Positions 25,439 through 35,124 of a stretch of DNA of 64,000 nucleotides are shown here, piece by piece. The DNA is taken from the NCBI GenBank assembly GCA_030803735.1, contig JAURUC010000001.1, positions 4,216,001 to 4,280,000 of the forward strand. The letters run 5' to 3'. This DNA comes from Actinopolyspora lacussalsi (GTDB taxonomy: Bacteria > Actinomycetota > Actinomycetes > Mycobacteriales > Pseudonocardiaceae). The first letter of the stretch is position 1; each line of letters starts with the position of its first letter. The translations under genes were made by a program, and so were the position numbers. Under the pieces are notes generated by a model that saw only the letters and a program-made list of their open reading frames with translations, made no database searches and was not told the DNA's origin.

Positions 25439-25646
25439 AGCGCTGGGATGATCGTCCCCGTGAACGGACTCGCCGAGTGTTCGTTCGATACCGGCGGTAC
25501 CGACCCGCGATCCCGCGGGCGGCACCGTCGTGGTTCTCCCGCGGCGCGTTCTCCCGTGGACAACGTTCGTGCGCCGTAGCCGGTCACGCGATGTCGGACG
25601 TGATGTCGCACCGGTAGCGATGAAACCCACCCGCGCTCGGGTGACC

Positions 25647-25682
25647 GGAGCCGCCCGCCCCCGGACGGTGGCGGGCGGCTCC
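25647..25682. terminator. Strong hairpin between convergent LppU-like and ABC genes
   Basis: GGAGCCGCCCGC pairs perfectly with GCGGGCGGCTCC around a 12-nt loop. It lies 33 nt beyond the end of the minus-strand ABC operon and about 210 nt after the plus-strand gene, and could serve both. Confidence 0.7.
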
Positions 25683-25714
25683 TCGCGTCACGGGTGAATC
25701 GTGCCGTGCGCGGG

Positions 25715-26965
25715 TCACCTCGAGTCGCGGGTCGCCGCGTGCTCCGTAGTGGATTCGGCGGATTCAGCCGTGCCGGCGGTCTCCGTTTCGGAGTTCGTCC
25801 CGTCGGCTTCGGAACCAACCGCTGTTTCGGCCACCGCATCGTCTTCGGAGTCCGCTTCGCGGGACGCGCCCGATTCCGCGTGGGAATCCGGGTCTTCCTC
25901 GTGAGCGGCTTCTTCCGCCCTGGAGCGGTCCTCGCCGGACTCCGGCTCGGTCTCGGAATCCGGCTTCGCGTCGTCGGCCGATTCCGTTGTCGCGGTCGAT
26001 TCCGTGTCGTCCTCCGGAACCGTGTCCTCGGTACGCTCGGTCGCGTCTTCCGGAGTCTCCTCGGATGCGCGTTCGTCCGCGACCTCCGCGGTATCCGCGG
26101 GCTCGGTGCTCGGCTCAACAGCGCTTTCCGCAGTGGCCTGCTGCTCACGGCTTCGCAACAACCGGGCTATCTCGCCACGCAGCTGAACGAAGGTCTCCGA
26201 CTCGCGCGTACTGATCTGGTCGCGGTCCTCACCGAGTTCGACCGGCAGATCGGCCACTATGGAGGCGGGGGACTTCGACAGCACCAGCACTCGGTCGCTG
26301 AGGTACACGCTCTCGTCGATGTCGTGGGTGACCAGCAGAATCGTGGTGTCCTGCTCCTTGCGCACCTGCAGCAGCAGGTCCTCCAGCTCGAACCTGGTCT
26401 GCGCGTCCACCGAGGCGAAGGGTTCGTCCATCAGCAGCAGCGCGGGACGGCAAGCCAGCGCCCGGGCGATGGCCACGCGCTGCTGCATGCCGCCGGAGAG
26501 CTGCCAGGGGTACTTGCGTTCCGAACCGGACAGTCCCACCCACCGGAGGGTCTGCTCCGCCCGTTCGCGGCGCTCGGACTTGCCGATGCCGCGGGAGCGC
26601 AGCGGGAACTCGATGTTGCCGCGCACGCTCATCCACGGAAACAGCGAACGGCTGTAGTCCTGGAAGACGACAGCCAGGTCCTCCGGAACACCTCGCACCA
26701 GGTCGCCGTGCATCCGCACTTCGCCGCGACTCGGCGCGATCAGGGAGGCCAGGCAACGCAGCAGCGTCGACTTGCCGCACCCCGAAGGGCCGACGATGCA
26801 GGCCAGCTGGCCCGATTCCACGTCGAACGACACGTCGCCGATCGCGGTGTGCTGTTGACTGCCCGCGTAGGTGTGGCCCAACCCCGTGACTTCCAGCATC
26901 TTCGGCACGGTGTCGCTCCTGTCGGTTATCGGTTCGGATTGCTCCACTGTCAGGGTGTTGGTCAT
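25715..26965 (-). CDS. ABC importer ATPase with long acidic C-terminal tail
   Basis: This 416-residue protein has a SsuB/TauB-type ATPase core (1 to about 268) with Walker A GPSGCGKST (59-67), Q-loop FQDYSRSLFP, signature LSGGMQQR (156-163) and Walker B LLLMDEP (177-183). About 147 extra C-terminal residues consist almost only of Glu, Asp, Ala, Ser and Thr and look disordered. It energises import through the two permeases upstream. The ATG at 26965 overlaps the permease gene by four bases. The acidic tail is unusual for this family and could be a salt adaptation or an interaction surface. Confidence 0.93.
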   Translation of the reverse strand: MTNTLTVEQSEPITDRSDTVPKMLEVTGLGHTYAGSQQHTAIGDVSFDVESGQLACIVGPSGCGKSTLLRCLASLIAPSRGEVRMHGDLVRGVPEDLAVVFQDYSRSLFPWMSVRGNIEFPLRSRGIGKSERRERAEQTLRWVGLSGSERKYPWQLSGGMQQRVAIARALACRPALLLMDEPFASVDAQTRFELEDLLLQVRKEQDTTILLVTHDIDESVYLSDRVLVLSKSPASIVADLPVELGEDRDQISTRESETFVQLRGEIARLLRSREQQATAESAVEPSTEPADTAEVADERASEETPEDATERTEDTVPEDDTESTATTESADDAKPDSETEPESGEDRSRAEEAAHEEDPDSHAESGASREADSEDDAVAETAVGSEADGTNSETETAGTAESAESTTEHAATRDSR

Positions 26966-27768
26966 TGCGGCACCGCCTTGAGGACACGGTTCTCGACAGC
27001 CGAGAGGATCGCGTTCAGCCCGTAGCCGAGAACGCCGATGAGTACGATTCCGCCCCAGAGCTGTTCGTAGTCGAGCTGGTCGCGTGCCAGCACCATCGCG
27101 TGGCCCAGGCCGTCGCTGGCCCCGACCAGCTCCGAGATCACCATCATGATCAGCGCCAGCGAGAGACTGATCCGCAGCCCCGCGAAGATCTTCGGCACGG
27201 CGCTGGGAAGTACCACCGAGCCGAACCAGAGCGGACGGGATATCCGGAAGGCACGGGCGGTCTCGGTCTTGGTGACGTCCACCGAACGCGCGCCGTCGGC
27301 GCTGTTGAGCAGGATCGGCCACACGCAACCGAAGACGATCGTGGCCAGCTGCAGTTTGAACCCGATGCTGAACAGCACCATGAACACCGGCAGCAGCGCC
27401 GGGGGCGGAATGGAACGCGCGAACGACAACAGCGGCCCGATGTAGGCGAGCGCGTTGCGCGAACGGCCCAGTGCCAGCCCGAGGGCCACTCCGGCGACTC
27501 CGGCCACCAGCCATCCCAGCAGCAGCCTGCCGATGCTGGGCAGTACATCGTCGAACGCGGCTTCGGTGAGGAACAGCGTGCCGATCCCACCGCTGAACCA
27601 CAGCTCCCAGGTCCTGGTGACGATCTGGAGCGGGGTGGGGAAGAACGTGCTGTCACCGCCGACGGTGATCAACTGCCAGAGCAGCGCGCACACGACCAGC
27701 ACCGTGAGCTGCAGCGTCACTCCGGTCAGCCGGCCACGAGTGCGTACCCCGGTTCCTTCGGTACTCAT
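26962..27768 (-). CDS. ABC importer permease (second)
   Basis: This 268-residue integral membrane protein of the SsuC/TauC type has about six transmembrane helices and the cytoplasmic EAA-like loop (TKTETARAFRISRPLWF ... VLPSAVPKIFAGLR) that docks on the ATPase. Start ATG 27768 overlaps the stop of the first permease as ATGA. With the other permease it presumably forms a heterodimeric channel, whereas SsuC-type importers usually use a homodimer. Confidence 0.93.
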   Translation of the reverse strand: MSTEGTGVRTRGRLTGVTLQLTVLVVCALLWQLITVGGDSTFFPTPLQIVTRTWELWFSGGIGTLFLTEAAFDDVLPSIGRLLLGWLVAGVAGVALGLALGRSRNALAYIGPLLSFARSIPPPALLPVFMVLFSIGFKLQLATIVFGCVWPILLNSADGARSVDVTKTETARAFRISRPLWFGSVVLPSAVPKIFAGLRISLSLALIMMVISELVGASDGLGHAMVLARDQLDYEQLWGGIVLIGVLGYGLNAILSAVENRVLKAVPQ

Positions 27769-28529
27769 GACGTCCCTCCCGCGGGTGCCCAAGTGATCCA
27801 CTTCCGCTGTGCGCCGGCCATACCCGCGTTGATCAGATAGCCGAACACGCCCGCGACCAGGGTTCCCGCCAGTACCTGATCCATCCGGCCCGCGCCACTG
27901 CTGGCCAGGTAGATGTAGTGGCCGATCCCACCGTTGCTGCCCATGAGCATCTCGGCACTGATCAGCACGATCAGCGCGGTGCTCGCGGAAAGCCGCAGAC
28001 CGGTGAACACGAACGGGATCACGTTGGGCAGCTTCACTCGCAGCAACACCTGCGTTCGCGAGATCCGGAACGCCCTGGCGGACTCGAGCAACTGGTCGTC
28101 GATCTCACCTATGGCGTAGATCGTGTTGAACAGCAGTGGCCACAGACCCGCGTAGACGGCCAGAAAGATCTTTCCCGCCGGGCTGCCCGCAGCCACGACC
28201 ACGACCAGCGGGATCAGTGCGACCGAGGGGACGGGGCGGAGGAATTCGATCAGCGCCGTCACCGCGGTGCGCAGCAACGGCACGCTGCCGAGCAGCAGTC
28301 CGGCCGGTACGGCGATCACCGCGCAGAAAAACAGCGCGATCAGCCATGCCAGCACGGTGGCGACCACGTCGCGCAGGAAGTCCTGCTCGCCGAGCATCCG
28401 CACGAGCTCTTGTAGCACTGTGGACGGAGGTGGGAGGTACTGCTGTGGCGCGAGACCGGAACGGCCGACGATCTCGCAAATCACGAGAAAGACGGCGACC
28501 CCGATCAGCGCGCGTAAGGTGTTACGCAT
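27765..28529 (-). CDS. ABC importer permease (first)
   Basis: This 254-residue permease is homologous to its downstream neighbour. It has about six helices, and the EAA-like loop ESARAFRISRTQVLLRVKLPNV is followed by IPFVFTGLRLSAS. It begins at ATG 28529, about 190 bp after the solute-binding protein gene, with a terminator-like hairpin in between. It imports an anionic or aromatic small molecule (nitrate/sulfonate/taurine/thiamine-precursor class). The substrate cannot be told from sequence. Confidence 0.93.
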   Translation of the reverse strand: MRNTLRALIGVAVFLVICEIVGRSGLAPQQYLPPPSTVLQELVRMLGEQDFLRDVVATVLAWLIALFFCAVIAVPAGLLLGSVPLLRTAVTALIEFLRPVPSVALIPLVVVVAAGSPAGKIFLAVYAGLWPLLFNTIYAIGEIDDQLLESARAFRISRTQVLLRVKLPNVIPFVFTGLRLSASTALIVLISAEMLMGSNGGIGHYIYLASSGAGRMDQVLAGTLVAGVFGYLINAGMAGAQRKWITWAPAGGTS

Positions 28530-28673
28530 GGTTTCCTGACTGGTTCCGATGGTTTGGCCGGGATCCGTCGATCCGGGACACTGTTACGAGTTCGTCCCGC
28601 CGGGAGCTTCGGCCCGGCGAGCGCCTCGCATTCCCGGGCGGAAAACCTCGATCAGTCGAGCGGCAAAGCAAAC

Positions 28674-28698
28674 GCCGGGCCGCGTTCGGCGGCCCGGC
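28674..28698 (-). terminator. Attenuating terminator between binding-protein and permease genes
   Basis: GCCGGGCCGC pairs with GCGGCCCGGC around a short loop. On the minus strand it is followed by GTTTGCTTTG. It lies 21 nt after the binding-protein stop codon. Confidence 0.65.
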
Positions 28699-28718
28699 TG
28701 GTGTTGCTCGTCCTCAGG

Positions 28719-29741
28719 TCACTCGCTGCTTTCGGGCGCCTGGTAGAGCATCGTCTTGATCTCGAACTGGTTCGCCGGGAGCTCACCGTTGTTCTCCATC
28801 AGGCTCACGACGCTCTTGAGCCTGCTGGCTTCGAGCGTCGAGGGGTAGGTGCCGATCGTGACCAGCGAAGCCGTCTTCGGCTCGATCTTGGTGTAGTCCG
28901 GCAGCAGTTCCTCGACCGCGTTGCGGTCACCGTTGGCCTCGGCCTGGGCCTTCGACATCACGCGCTGGAACTTGGCAGCGGCCTCGGTGTTCTGCTCGAC
29001 CCAGTCGCTGGTGGCGGCGTAGCCGGCGATCGGCATGTTCGCGGTCGGGCCGGAGGCCTGATCGAGCAGGGTCTCCGCGCCGAGCTGGTTGGCACGGGAG
29101 ATGAAGGGCTCGATCACCGAGGCAGCCGCGACATCGCCCCGCTCCAGTGCGGCGGGCATGTCCGGGAAGTCCATCGTGACGAACTCGATCTTGCTGGTGT
29201 CGACACCTCGGGTCTGCAACGCGCTCACCGCGGTGAGTTCGTTGAGGTTGGCCCGCGTGTTCACGGCCACCTTCTTGCCCTCGAGTTCGGCGGGCTCCTG
29301 GACCGTTCCGTCCGGCATGTGCATCAGCAGGAACGTGCCCTTGGTGGCCTGGTAGGCGTCCGAGATGGCCTTGACGTCCACCTTGTCCTGCTGCTTGGCC
29401 CGGATGAACGAGACCCAGTTGCCGAAGGTGACGTCCAGCTCGCCGCTGGCGATCTTCGGGATTCCCTGCGCACCACCGGCGATGGTGCTTGTGTTGACCT
29501 TCAGGCCCTCTTCGGCGAAGTAACCCTTGTCCTTGGCCAGGTGCAGTGGTGCCACGTCAACCGCGGGCATGGTGCCCAGGTTGATGGTGGTCATCCCGGA
29601 GTTCGATTCCTCGTTGCCTTCCGAGCCGCTCAGCAGGCCGCAGCCGGAGGTCAGGAAAAGACCGATTCCGGCAGCGAGCGCCAGCGCTCTCCGGGACAGT
29701 GAGCGGCCGCTGGGGCCGCCGCGCGTAACAGGTCGAACCAT
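28719..29741 (-). CDS. ABC importer solute-binding lipoprotein (SsuA/NMT1 family)
   Basis: This 340-residue lipoprotein has a twin-Arg-containing basic leader (SLSRRALAL), a hydrophobic segment and the lipobox LTSGC with Cys34 as the lipidated residue. The mature part shows the NMT1/SsuA fold: APLHLAKDKGYFAEEGL, GIPKIASGELDVTFG, LNELTAVSALQTRGVD. It captures the ligand outside the membrane and delivers it to the two permeases. ATG 29741 was preferred over TTG 29750. It is the first gene of the operon, and the terminator after it would give more binding protein than permease. Confidence 0.93.
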   Translation of the reverse strand: MVRPVTRGGPSGRSLSRRALALAAGIGLFLTSGCGLLSGSEGNEESNSGMTTINLGTMPAVDVAPLHLAKDKGYFAEEGLKVNTSTIAGGAQGIPKIASGELDVTFGNWVSFIRAKQQDKVDVKAISDAYQATKGTFLLMHMPDGTVQEPAELEGKKVAVNTRANLNELTAVSALQTRGVDTSKIEFVTMDFPDMPAALERGDVAAASVIEPFISRANQLGAETLLDQASGPTANMPIAGYAATSDWVEQNTEAAAKFQRVMSKAQAEANGDRNAVEELLPDYTKIEPKTASLVTIGTYPSTLEASRLKSVVSLMENNGELPANQFEIKTMLYQAPESSE

Positions 29742-30222
29742 GGTCAGCAATGCTCTTTCGGGTGATCTGAACGGGACGGCGAACAGGTCATTACTTTCAC
29801 GGTTCCGGTACTAAGAGTCAACAGCTCAATAGTTACACCACCACAAGAGTGATGCACAATGAGCTATTTGGACACACAGTGCGAACAATGAATCTCTTTC
29901 GGATAACGAGTGCGATTGATCTCAGGCGCCCGCACCTCGTTGGGTGTTTTATCTCACAGCTCCCCGTGGGGGTAGCTCGCTGTGCCGATCTACCCGGGTG
30001 ATTACCCTCTAAAGGTCTAATCCTGGCAATAGTGTGAATAACGGTACGTATAGCGACCCACTTTCCCGATCGCGGTGTGCGCCAGTACGCTGAGGCCGCC
30101 CGCAGGAGTCGCGCAGCCCCGGCTCCATGGGTGGTGCGTTCGGGATGTCAGGGTGAAGACCATCCCCTGAGCTGCACTTTCCGTGTTTTCGGTGTCGATT
30201 GTCCGCACTGCGGAGACGACAC
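29742..30222. other. A/T-rich divergent promoter region
   Basis: About 480 bp between the ABC operon and the conservon, and visibly richer in A/T than the rest of the window (29800-30060). It must hold both promoters. A possible CRP half-site TATCTCACAG lies at 29951-29960. No gene is supported. Confidence 0.55.
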
Positions 30223-33200
30223 GTGCCCGTAACTGTCGGAATGAGGAAGCCACGAGTGGCCGGAGGAAACAAAGGCCCCGATCGGTCGACCGGGACGGGG
30301 TCAGCGGGTTCACACCCATTGATGACGGGTGCGGAAACCGCGACCGCGAGTGAAACGGGTGCGCCGGGGGAGGCACCCGCTGCGAACGGCAGCAGCGGTC
30401 CGGTCGATGATCACTCCGAGGAGCGCCCCTCGGGTGGGCTGCGGATGCGCAACTGGCGCCTGCGAACCAAGCTGCTGGTGGTCCTGCTCGTCCCGGCGCT
30501 GGCAGCGCTGGTCTTCGGTGCCCTGCAGGTCGTCTCCGACTACAACCAGACACAGCAACTGCTCCGGATGCGGGAGCAGGTCACTCTGGACACCAGATCC
30601 GCTGAGGTCGTGCACCAGTTACAGCGCGAGCGCGACCTCACAGTGGCCTACATCGCGGCCGGACGCGGCGGTGAACGTTCCCAGCTCACCGAGCAGCGCG
30701 ACGCCGTGGACGCCGCGATCGAGCGGTTCCGCTCGGCGATCGACGAGGCGAAACAGCAGGGCAACACCACTGTCGCCACACCTTACGAGCAAGCGATCAA
30801 CCGGTTGGACCGGCTGCAAGCACTGCGCTCGGTCACCGACGAGACCGCTTATCCGGCCAAGGCCGCGCTACGTGCCTACAGCGCCTCGGTGGACAACCTG
30901 ATCGCGCTCGGTGAGCGTGCCGTCACCAGGATCAACAACGAGAGCGTGGTTCGGCTCTACCGGGCGACCAACGCGCTGTCCCGGGTCAAGGAGCAGGAAT
31001 CGGTCAAACGCGCCAGGCTGCTCTCGGCGTTGGAAAGCGGCGAGTTCGGCATCGGTGGCCAGCGACAACTGCTCGCCACCGACGCGAGCATGGAAGCCGC
31101 TCTGGAGGACTTCCGCAAGCGTGCCACCAACGCCCAGATCCAGCGCTACAACGACACCGTCTCCGGTCTCGCGGTCGGACAGGCTCGTGACCTGCAAGAA
31201 ACCGCCATCGTGCAGACCCAGCAGGGTGAGGGGCTGGGCGATATAAACGCGCAGGAGTGGATGCGCACCGCGACGCAGACGGTGAACCTCACCTACCAGG
31301 TGGAGTCGGAACTCCGGCAACAGTTGCAGAACCAGGCGGATCAGCTCGCCGGTGCCGCTCGCACCCAGACCTACGTCGTGGTGGTGCTGGTACTCCTCGT
31401 GTTGGTCGTGGCGTTCGCCATCGCGCTCCTCGTTGCGCGTTCACTGCTGCTGCCGCTGCGCACGCTGCGGCGTTCCGCGCTGAACGTGGCCGACAACCGG
31501 CTCCCGGAGGCGGTCGAGTCCATCCTCGAGGACGACAATCCGGACCTGGGCGAACGCAGCCGTATCGACCCGATCCCGGTGCACACCACCGAGGAGATCG
31601 GCAGGGTGGCGCGTTCCTTCGACGCGGTGCACGCGCAGGCGCTGCGCCTGGCCTCCGAACAGGCCCTGCTGCGCAACAACGTCAACGACCTGTTCGTCAA
31701 CCTGGCACGCCGCAGTCAGACGCTGGTGCAGCGTCAGCTGTCGCTGATCGACCGGCTGGAACAGGACGAACAGGACCCCGACCAGCTCAGCCAGCTGTTC
31801 GAACTGGACCACCTCGCCACCCGGATGCGCCGCAACAACGAGAACCTGCTCATTCTCGGTGGCACCGATCTGACCCGTCGGACGGTGCGTCCGGTTCCGC
31901 TCAGCGAGGTCATCGGCGCTTCCGTCTCCGAGGTGGAGCAGTACGCGCGGGTGGTCATCGGCGAGACGCCCGAACTGGCGATGCAGGGGCGCGTGGTCAA
32001 CGACATCGTGCACCTCATCGCGGAGCTGTTGGAGAACGCCACCGTTTACTCCAACCCGGACACCGAGGTCACCGTGCGTACCGCCTATCGCAGGCAGGAG
32101 CTCGTGCTGGAGATCCGTGACCGCGGTGTGGGCGTCGACGCGGAGCAGCTCGACGAGATCAACGACCGGCTGGTTCGCCCGCCGGACATCGACGTGGCGG
32201 TCTCGCGCCGAATGGGCCTCTACGTCGTCGGCCAGCTCGCACGCAGGCACCACGTCACGGTCGAACTGCAGAACAACGGTGACCTCGAGGGTGGCGCCAC
32301 CGCCACCGTCCGGTTGCCGGGCGAGCTGATCGTGCAGCTCACCCCGAACGGCCCCATGCCGATGCCCGACATGCCGCGCGAGCAGTCGCGGGACGGCATG
32401 GGCGAGACCGGCTCCAACTCGGGGCTCGCCGCCGCGTTCGGCGGCGCCGACCGCTCGGCCCAGTTGGAGCAACCGCAGGCCAACAACGGCTACCACCAGC
32501 AGTTCCCCTCGAACTCCCCGGAACTCGACGAACGGGACGCCGTCCCGGACAGTCCGGCGGCATTGGAGGCGGAACCGACCACGCGAGCCCCGTGGCCGGA
32601 GGAACAACCGGAACCCTGGTCACCGGATTCGGAGTCGCCGGAGACCCCCAGCTATTCGGTGCGGTTGTCCTCGGGGGACACCTACGGAGTCACCGAGGTT
32701 CCGCGATGGGAGAACGATTCCGAATCGCGGGATTCCCCGGGCGAACCGGAACGCCGGCGCGACGAGCGGCCCACGATGGACTGGCCGGGCCCGGCGGATT
32801 CGCCCCGCGCGGCCGAATCGGGCTTCCCGGGTGAATCGGACCTCTCGGACGAATACGAGGGGCGCTGCGCCGCACCTCCGGGGCTGGAGGACTCTCCGGA
32901 CCTGTTCCACAGTCCGTTCGAGTCGGAGAAGACCGAACAACACATGTCCTGGCCCGGCCCCGCGCCGGAGGACGAACCCGCCGGGGCAGCACCGCCCGTT
33001 GCCGCGGGTGACACCGGCATCACCGAGCAGGTGCCCGCTGTCGGATTCGGTTCCGACTCGGGTGGGCCGGAGATGGACGACACCCCGACCGAGCGACTGC
33101 CGATATACGAAGCGGTGCTCTCGCAGTGGTTCCGCGAGGACGACGGGGAACCCGCCGCTTCGGGGCGTTCGGCCCTGGAGCGCAACTCCGAGTTGCCCTC

Positions 33201-33921
33201 CGACTCCGAGCTGGTCGACGACGCGATCGGTTGGCCGGGGCGCTCGACGTTCACCGGCGATCATGGCGGTGACTCGCGACGTAATGGTATGAACCACACG
33301 GTATCGTCTGGTGACGATCTCGATGTTGGTGTTACCGGAGGCGAGTCTCGGAATGGTTCCCAACCGAGCGCTCGTGATTCGGCCGTGCAGCGCGAGCCTG
33401 CTTCGTGGCCCGCCGAGCCCGAGGGCCACGAACGGCGAGTGCCGCACGAGGATCCCGGCGGGGCCGTCCCCGCGCCGGAGGCCGGATCCGCGACCGACAG
33501 CGGTGGTTCCAACAGCTCGGAAACCGCCATGCGTGCCTTCTCCGGCCGCAGGGCGGCCAACCGTGAGGAGCGCAACCGGGTGGCCGACGCGCGTCAGTCC
33601 GGTGAGGACCCGGGCTGGGGCGCCGGCGACGCCGGTTGGGAGGCCGCCGAAGCACTCGTACAGCAGACCGAGCAGGAACAGGAACAAACCGCGGCAGGGT
33701 TGCCCAAGCGCAGACCGAAGTCGAATCTTGTTCCGGGCTCGGCGACAGAACACCAGTCGCCGCCGCCCAGCAAACCGGCAGTGCCCCGGTCGGCCTCGGC
33801 CGTCCGTGGCAGAATGTCCAACTTCCAGCAAGGCGTCCGGCGTGGTAGGCACGCAAAGGTCGAACCAGAATCGACCGAACAGTCCCGCTCGATTCCGAGC
33901 CGTCCCGAGGAGCAGGAGTGA
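30223..33921 (+). CDS. CvnA-type sensor histidine kinase with nitrate/nitrite-sensing domain and long acidic tail
   Basis: The 1232-residue membrane sensor has TM1 at about 83-104, an extracytoplasmic NIT-type helical domain (about 105-380), TM2 at about 383-408, HAMP, a dimerisation region (LARRSQTLVQRQLSLIDRL) and a HATPase_c domain with the N-box ELLENATVYSN (about 598) and G1 DRGVGVD. After about residue 710 there are some 520 residues of Pro/Ser/Glu-rich disordered sequence with repeated WPGP-like motifs. Such kinases head the conservons (cvn) of actinomycetes and signal through a Ras-like GTPase. GTG 30223 follows GGAG. ATG 30241 is an alternative. Confidence 0.92.
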   Translation: MPVTVGMRKPRVAGGNKGPDRSTGTGSAGSHPLMTGAETATASETGAPGEAPAANGSSGPVDDHSEERPSGGLRMRNWRLRTKLLVVLLVPALAALVFGALQVVSDYNQTQQLLRMREQVTLDTRSAEVVHQLQRERDLTVAYIAAGRGGERSQLTEQRDAVDAAIERFRSAIDEAKQQGNTTVATPYEQAINRLDRLQALRSVTDETAYPAKAALRAYSASVDNLIALGERAVTRINNESVVRLYRATNALSRVKEQESVKRARLLSALESGEFGIGGQRQLLATDASMEAALEDFRKRATNAQIQRYNDTVSGLAVGQARDLQETAIVQTQQGEGLGDINAQEWMRTATQTVNLTYQVESELRQQLQNQADQLAGAARTQTYVVVVLVLLVLVVAFAIALLVARSLLLPLRTLRRSALNVADNRLPEAVESILEDDNPDLGERSRIDPIPVHTTEEIGRVARSFDAVHAQALRLASEQALLRNNVNDLFVNLARRSQTLVQRQLSLIDRLEQDEQDPDQLSQLFELDHLATRMRRNNENLLILGGTDLTRRTVRPVPLSEVIGASVSEVEQYARVVIGETPELAMQGRVVNDIVHLIAELLENATVYSNPDTEVTVRTAYRRQELVLEIRDRGVGVDAEQLDEINDRLVRPPDIDVAVSRRMGLYVVGQLARRHHVTVELQNNGDLEGGATATVRLPGELIVQLTPNGPMPMPDMPREQSRDGMGETGSNSGLAAAFGGADRSAQLEQPQANNGYHQQFPSNSPELDERDAVPDSPAALEAEPTTRAPWPEEQPEPWSPDSESPETPSYSVRLSSGDTYGVTEVPRWENDSESRDSPGEPERRRDERPTMDWPGPADSPRAAESGFPGESDLSDEYEGRCAAPPGLEDSPDLFHSPFESEKTEQHMSWPGPAPEDEPAGAAPPVAAGDTGITEQVPAVGFGSDSGGPEMDDTPTERLPIYEAVLSQWFREDDGEPAASGRSALERNSELPSDSELVDDAIGWPGRSTFTGDHGGDSRRNGMNHTVSSGDDLDVGVTGGESRNGSQPSARDSAVQREPASWPAEPEGHERRVPHEDPGGAVPAPEAGSATDSGGSNSSETAMRAFSGRRAANREERNRVADARQSGEDPGWGAGDAGWEAAEALVQQTEQEQEQTAAGLPKRRPKSNLVPGSATEHQSPPPSKPAVPRSASAVRGRMSNFQQGVRRGRHAKVEPESTEQSRSIPSRPEEQE

Positions 33922-34346
33922 CCGGGTCCGTCCAACAACCCATGAGCAGCAACAGCTTCAGTTGGCTGATCACCGACTTCGTGCGTCGGGTACCCGGCGT
34001 GGCGCACTCTGTCGTGGTCTCCGCGGACGGTCTGTTGCTCGCAGGATCGCAGGGTCTGCCCCGAGACCGTGCGGAGCAGCTGTCCGCCGTCGCGTCAGGG
34101 CTGGTCAGCCTTACCCAAGGCGCCGCGCGTTGTTTCGAGGCAGGTGACGTCACCCAGACGGTCGTCGAGATGGAACAGGGCTACCTGTTCCTGATGTCGA
34201 TCAGTGACGGCTCCTGCCTGGCGGTGTTGGCCGCGCCCAATGCCGACATCGGGCTGGTGGCTTACGAGATGACCCTGTTGGTGGAGCGTGTCGGGCGACA
34301 GCTCACCCCCGAGCTGCGCGCTCAGTTGCAGGGTATGGGTCGATGA
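33918..34346 (+). CDS. Roadblock/LC7-domain protein, CvnB type
   Basis: This 142-residue Roadblock/LC7 protein is full length for CvnB. It has the LITDFVRRVPGVAHSVVVSADG start and an EQGYLFLMSISDGSCLAVLA core. Roadblock proteins act as GTPase-activating or scaffold partners of MglA/CvnD-type small GTPases. It overlaps the kinase gene by four bases (GTGA), so the start is fixed. A 31-bp gap separates it from the CvnC gene. It is cytoplasmic and likely membrane-recruited through the kinase. Confidence 0.95.
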   Translation: MTGSVQQPMSSNSFSWLITDFVRRVPGVAHSVVVSADGLLLAGSQGLPRDRAEQLSAVASGLVSLTQGAARCFEAGDVTQTVVEMEQGYLFLMSISDGSCLAVLAAPNADIGLVAYEMTLLVERVGRQLTPELRAQLQGMGR

Positions 34347-34377
34347 GATCAGCCGAGGCTGACGTTGGGAGCTCATG

Positions 34378-35124
34378 ATGAGCGAGGGGGCCAACCCGAA
34401 CTGGGACGGTGACCTGTTCCGGCTCTACAGCCAACGGATGGGTGACGACTGGCAGCAGGACTTCCTCGGTGAAGCTCCGGACGGCGGTGCCGGAGGGCAA
34501 CGCACGCCGCGCGGCGGCGAAGCCGCCAGTACCGAGGAGTACCAGCGCGGACTCTTCGGCGGACCGGGGGCGGATCTCTACGGATCCGACTACCGCTCGG
34601 AGTACGGCGAAGCCGCCTCCGGCCAGGAGCCGCGTGGCGGTGAGGACGGCTCGGGCGGCGGTCCGATGTCCATGCCGTCCATCTCGCAGCCGATGTCCCC
34701 GCTGTCGCAGTCCATGCCGTCGATTTCCTCCTCGATGCCTTCCATCCCGGGACAGGACGGCACGTCGGGTGACGACACTGAGGAAGAAGGCTCGCTGATG
34801 CGGCCGTACGCCCGGACGCGCGGGCGTACCCGGAGCGACTACGAACTCGCGATCGAGACCCTGGTCTCGACCAGTGAGCGAGGTCGCACGCAGAGTGCCC
34901 AGGCCACACCGGAACACCGGTCGATCTGTGGCCTGTGCACGGATGCCCGTTCGATCGCCGAGATCTCGGCGCACCTGCGGCTTCCGCTGGGAGTGGTGCG
35001 AGTGCTGATCGGCGATATGGCCAGTCTCGGCCTGGTCGAGATTCACGATAGCGGAATGGTCGTGGGCGACCGGCCGTCCATGGAGTTCTTGGAAAGGGTG
35101 CTCAGTGGGCTTCGCAGGCTCTGA
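34378..35124 (+). CDS. DUF742 protein, CvnC type
   Basis: This 248-residue protein is longer than the usual 120-130 of CvnC. The conserved DUF742 domain is the C-terminal half (from about 140: MRPYARTRGRTRSDYELAIE, then a winged-helix-like LGVVRVLIGDMASLGLVEIH). The N-terminal 140 residues are low-complexity, with Gly, Ser, Met-Pro-Ser repeats. CvnC proteins contact CvnB and the GTPase. ATG 34378 is six bases after GGGAG. ATG 34375 is adjacent. It overlaps the GTPase gene by about 20 bp. Confidence 0.9.
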   Translation: MSEGANPNWDGDLFRLYSQRMGDDWQQDFLGEAPDGGAGGQRTPRGGEAASTEEYQRGLFGGPGADLYGSDYRSEYGEAASGQEPRGGEDGSGGGPMSMPSISQPMSPLSQSMPSISSSMPSIPGQDGTSGDDTEEEGSLMRPYARTRGRTRSDYELAIETLVSTSERGRTQSAQATPEHRSICGLCTDARSIAEISAHLRLPLGVVRVLIGDMASLGLVEIHDSGMVVGDRPSMEFLERVLSGLRRL

